Positions 61,590 to 64,000 of a DNA stretch of 64,000 nucleotides are shown here, one piece after another. The stretch comes from Flavobacterium psychrotrophum. GTDB lineage: Bacteria; Bacteroidota; Bacteroidia; Flavobacteriales; Flavobacteriaceae. The DNA lies in assembly GCF_003403075.1 (NCBI RefSeq), contig NZ_CP031557.1, positions 1,488,001 to 1,552,000 on the forward strand, written 5' to 3'. The position numbers and the translations under genes were made by a program. Numbering within the stretch: position 1 is the stretch's first letter; each line of letters begins with the position of its first letter. The notes under the pieces were generated by a model that saw only the letters and a list, made by a program, of their open reading frames with translations, was not told the origin of the DNA and ran no database searches.

Positions 61590-63068
61590 TTAGCTAAATT
61601 TTGCAGTAAGCTCTTTTACAACATCTTCTGTCTTTTTGTTCTGTAGTTTTTTTTGCAGCCTTACAGGAGCTGCGGCACGCACCTCACAGTTAAGTATGTC
61701 GCAGGTTTCGCAGGTAACACCTACAAGCATACGGGGTATGGGGTTTTGTTTAAGAAAAGGCACTTTAGCCTGTAGTTCTTTATTATGCAATATACCCAGT
61801 GCGATGCTTCTGTACTTGCCTGCCTTAAAAGGGTCTTCCATAGAAGATGACAATACAAGATATTCATTATCAGTATGCACATATTCGGATATTTGCGCAC
61901 CAAAGGCGGCCTTACTTTTAGTAGCGGCTATTTGTTTCAGGGTGCGCATGCCTACCCAGCGGCGGCAGTAATGCTCATTATTGTCGTTAGCGTGTGGCTC
62001 CTGAAGGTTAGTAATGTGCAGTTCTTTTTCCAGGCGAAACTCATCATGTTCAGGATCGTGCGAAAACCTCAGGAAGAAAATGTTGCGCATGTTAAAATCG
62101 CGGGGCAGTATGTTTGTAAGGCGCTGGTAAAACGTTTCGGGCGAATCGGTAAAAGAGTTCATCATTTCCAGTAATAACTGAGGTTTCCAGTTCTCTTCTG
62201 CAAAAAAGTCTTTTAGTTTGGCTACCAGGTTACGTCGCGGAATAATAAGTGCACCGGCAAAATATGACGCGTAAAAGTTATTAAGAACCTGGTCAAAGGT
62301 ATCAAACTTTATCCATGAAAAGGTATAAAGCCTGTCTTGTATGCCCAGGTAATTATAGGCTATTTCCTTAGCATAAATAAATGTTTTTTGCGATTCGTCT
62401 ATACCATCACTTAGTAGCAATGTTTTAGACGATGGCACAAAAACCGACCTAAGGCTCGTTAGCTCGTTGTACTGGCTCAGCGCATCAGAATTAACGGTAT
62501 ACCCGTTTTCTTCCAAAAGTACGTCGTGCAATTCCTGCGGATTTATTTTTTGGTCAAGGTCAATGTTGTAGGCTTTTGCAAAAAGCTCAGCTTTCTTTTC
62601 GAGTTCGTCAAAATAATTATTCTGGGCTTCCTGATAGGAGCGTAGCGCAGCCAGAAAGAAACTTTCGCGACCCAGGTTATAATGTTTGGCAATTTCGATA
62701 AGGGTTGATATAAAGGCATTGACTTTAACCGGTGCTTCGGCAATAATGTCAATAAGGTCGCTTTCGCGAATACCAAACAGGTCGAGCGGAATTTCTTTTA
62801 GAAGGCGTGATTGTAAGATTTCGCCAATAGGCGCAAGGTTCTTGTCCAGTTTTAAAGACACCAGATGGTCATAACTGGTTTCGAGCGCTTCGGCAATCAG
62901 GAGTATCTTGTCGCGTTTGGGGTATTTTTTTCCTTTTTCAATCTCGTTAAGGTATGATTTAGATAAGCCTGTTTTTTTAGACAGCCCAAACAGCGAGAGG
63001 TCTTTCTCGTTGCGGATCTGCTTCATCTTAAGCCCAAAAATAAGGCGTATGTACTCTTCTTCAACCAT
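61590..63068 (-). CDS. ScfR/RamB-type XRE regulator
   Basis: The product has 492 residues. HTH at about 14-70 (LSLFGLSKKTGLSKSYLNEIEKGKKYPKRDK), then an IrrE/peptidase-M78-like core in which HExxH is replaced by KEIAY (234-238), so protease activity is not expected, and a C-terminal DUF2083-like domain with C453, C456 and C461 (CETCDILNC). ScfR regulators such as RamB sense short-chain acyl-CoA and control glyoxylate-cycle genes. It is divergent from malate synthase, with a palindrome in between. Confidence 0.88.
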   Translation of the reverse strand: MVEEEYIRLIFGLKMKQIRNEKDLSLFGLSKKTGLSKSYLNEIEKGKKYPKRDKILLIAEALETSYDHLVSLKLDKNLAPIGEILQSRLLKEIPLDLFGIRESDLIDIIAEAPVKVNAFISTLIEIAKHYNLGRESFFLAALRSYQEAQNNYFDELEKKAELFAKAYNIDLDQKINPQELHDVLLEENGYTVNSDALSQYNELTSLRSVFVPSSKTLLLSDGIDESQKTFIYAKEIAYNYLGIQDRLYTFSWIKFDTFDQVLNNFYASYFAGALIIPRRNLVAKLKDFFAEENWKPQLLLEMMNSFTDSPETFYQRLTNILPRDFNMRNIFFLRFSHDPEHDEFRLEKELHITNLQEPHANDNNEHYCRRWVGMRTLKQIAATKSKAAFGAQISEYVHTDNEYLVLSSSMEDPFKAGKYRSIALGILHNKELQAKVPFLKQNPIPRMLVGVTCETCDILNCEVRAAAPVRLQKKLQNKKTEDVVKELTAKFS

Positions 63069-63126
63069 AAATGCAAATATTAGATTTTTTTGCGGACAAT
63101 CAAATAAAATTTAAATTTTAAAATTT

Positions 63127-63140
63127 AGCGAACGTTCGCT
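63127..63140. promoter_or_regulatory. Candidate operator palindrome between the ScfR gene and aceB
   Basis: AGCGAACGTTCGCT is a perfect 14-bp palindrome in otherwise AT-rich DNA, 58 bp before the regulator gene start and 64 bp before the aceB ATG. TAATATTG at 63173-63180 may be the aceB -7 box. Confidence 0.6.
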
Positions 63141-63204
63141 TGTTTTGTAAAAATTTAATTTATAATATTGCCCTGTACTTAGTAACCCAAACTCAATCAG
63201 CATT

Positions 63205-64000
63205 ATGGAAACAAAAGTTGAAAAAAGCACAGTAGCAATAACGGGCCAGCCCTATAGTCGTATACTTACGCCAAGGGCATTACAATTCCTGTCTGCCCTA
63301 CACGAAAATTTTAATAATAAAAGACTTGGCCTGCTAAGCGACAGAGCGGCGCTGCAAGAACGGTTTGATAAAGGCGAGTTGCCTGTTTTTCCGCCGGAAA
63401 CAGAGTATGTGCGCGATGGTAAGTGGACTGCGGCAAAACTGCCGGCAGACCTGATAGACCGCCGTGTAGAAATTACCGGGCCGGTAGACCGTAAAATGGT
63501 AATAAATGCGCTAAACAGCGGTGCTAATGTTTTTATGGCCGATTTTGAAGACAGTTGCTCTCCAACGTGGGCAAACCTTATGGAGGGGCAGCAGAACCTT
63601 AAAGATGCTGTAGATAAAACTATCAGTATGGAACAAAATGGCAAAAGCTATACGTTAAACAATGAAACGGCCACACTGCTGGTACGCCCGCGGGGTTTAC
63701 ATCTTGAAGAAAAGCACCTGCAAATAAACGGTGAAAATATGAGTGCTTCATTGGTCGATTTCGGCCTTTATTTTTATCATAATACGCAAACGTTATCGTT
63801 AAATAATTCAGGGCCATATTTTTATTTGCCCAAGTTAGAACATTATAAAGAGGCACGGTGGTGGAACGAGGTTTTTGTCTTTGCTCAGCAATACCTTAAT
63901 ATTTCGCGTGGTACAATAAAAGCCACCGTGCTTATTGAAACAATCACGGCGAGTTTTCAGCTCGACGAGATTATTTACGAGCTGCGGGATCATATTGCAG
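63205..64000 (+). CDS. aceB: Malate synthase A (5' part; continues past the window)
   Basis: The ATG at 63205 starts 265 codons that run off the end; a full enzyme is about 530 residues. Family features: [83 protein letters not shown] and [17 protein letters not shown]. It makes malate from glyoxylate and acetyl-CoA in the glyoxylate shunt, used for growth on acetate or fatty acids. Isocitrate lyase probably lies beyond the window. The divergent ScfR regulator is its likely controller. Confidence 0.97.
   Translation, partial: METKVEKSTVAITGQPYSRILTPRALQFLSALHENFNNKRLGLLSDRAALQERFDKGELPVFPPETEYVRDGKWTAAKLPADLIDRRVEITGPVDRKMVINALNSGANVFMADFEDSCSPTWANLMEGQQNLKDAVDKTISMEQNGKSYTLNNETATLLVRPRGLHLEEKHLQINGENMSASLVDFGLYFYHNTQTLSLNNSGPYFYLPKLEHYKEARWWNEVFVFAQQYLNISRGTIKATVLIETITASFQLDEIIYELRDHIA

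Noticed and set aside
1..64000. tRNA, rRNA and insertion sequences
   Set aside because: No cloverleaf with a typical TPsiC arm, no rRNA-like stretch and no transposase frame was seen on either strand by eye.

Overview
The window is chromosomal DNA from a member of the Bacteroidota, most likely Flavobacteriaceae (Flavobacterium-like). The evidence is the AT-rich composition, the gene families present (type IX sorting signals, DUF2520, DUF4421, DUF6048/6452-type proteins, an atypical UbiA protein next to Maf), and repeated matches to the Bacteroidota -7 promoter box TAnnTTTG, several of them lying just before start codons. No rRNA, tRNA, CRISPR array, prophage or complete insertion sequence was found.

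Layout. 1-6.4 kb (minus strand): a secreted PIG-L deacetylase cut by the window edge, a small MscS channel, Maf, a UbiA-family protein with a damaged first catalytic motif, a KdsC-type phosphatase, a DUF2520 protein and a frameshifted lipoprotein. 6.6-17.7 kb: uvrA, a glycine-zipper lipoprotein with a tiny membrane protein behind it, J-domain and Sel1 proteins, an acyl-CoA synthetase, a secreted GH85 endoglycosidase and a DUF4421 protein. 17.9-25.5 kb (minus strand): a DUF1801 protein, an unusual membrane-anchored GT51 transglycosylase, purL, and envelope proteins. 25.7-33.6 kb: a short TonB-dependent receptor, small hydrophilic proteins, YceI, a WYL regulator with a DUF1697 protein, and rlmD with two envelope genes.

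The main accessory system is a 12-kb plus-strand operon at 34.17-46.31 kb, a tellurium-resistance-type (Ter) stress system. The order is HAD, phosphoribosyltransferase, TerD, TerD-like, TelA, an unknown protein, TerD (frameshifted), TerD-like, an unknown GWWG protein, vWA, vWA with zinc ribbon, PP2C (frameshifted), kinase, TerC. Almost all genes touch or overlap, so they are probably expressed and act together: calcium-binding TerD proteins and the TerC membrane protein as sensor and scaffold, the vWA/PP2C/kinase triad as a phospho-switch, and HAD plus phosphoribosyltransferase making or modifying a nucleotide-like product. Ter systems are known as a class. The two unknown proteins, the Ig-like extension on the PP2C and the duplicated TerD pair are the less explained parts.

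46.4-64 kb: a DUF4241 protein, SRPBCC, pyrE facing a NUDIX gene only 7 bp away, an XRE regulator and an M14 carboxypeptidase separated by an array of TTTACAAATGTAAA sites, an Lrp regulator, ppc, DinB, bshA (bacillithiol), a PrcB-like lipoprotein, an endonuclease/phosphatase, a minimal ABC pair, a DEAD-box helicase, and an ScfR-type regulator divergent from malate synthase with a 14-bp palindrome between them.

Three genes are each broken by one missing base. Two of these lie in homopolymers and two lie in the Ter operon, so either residual sequencing error or real decay must be considered.
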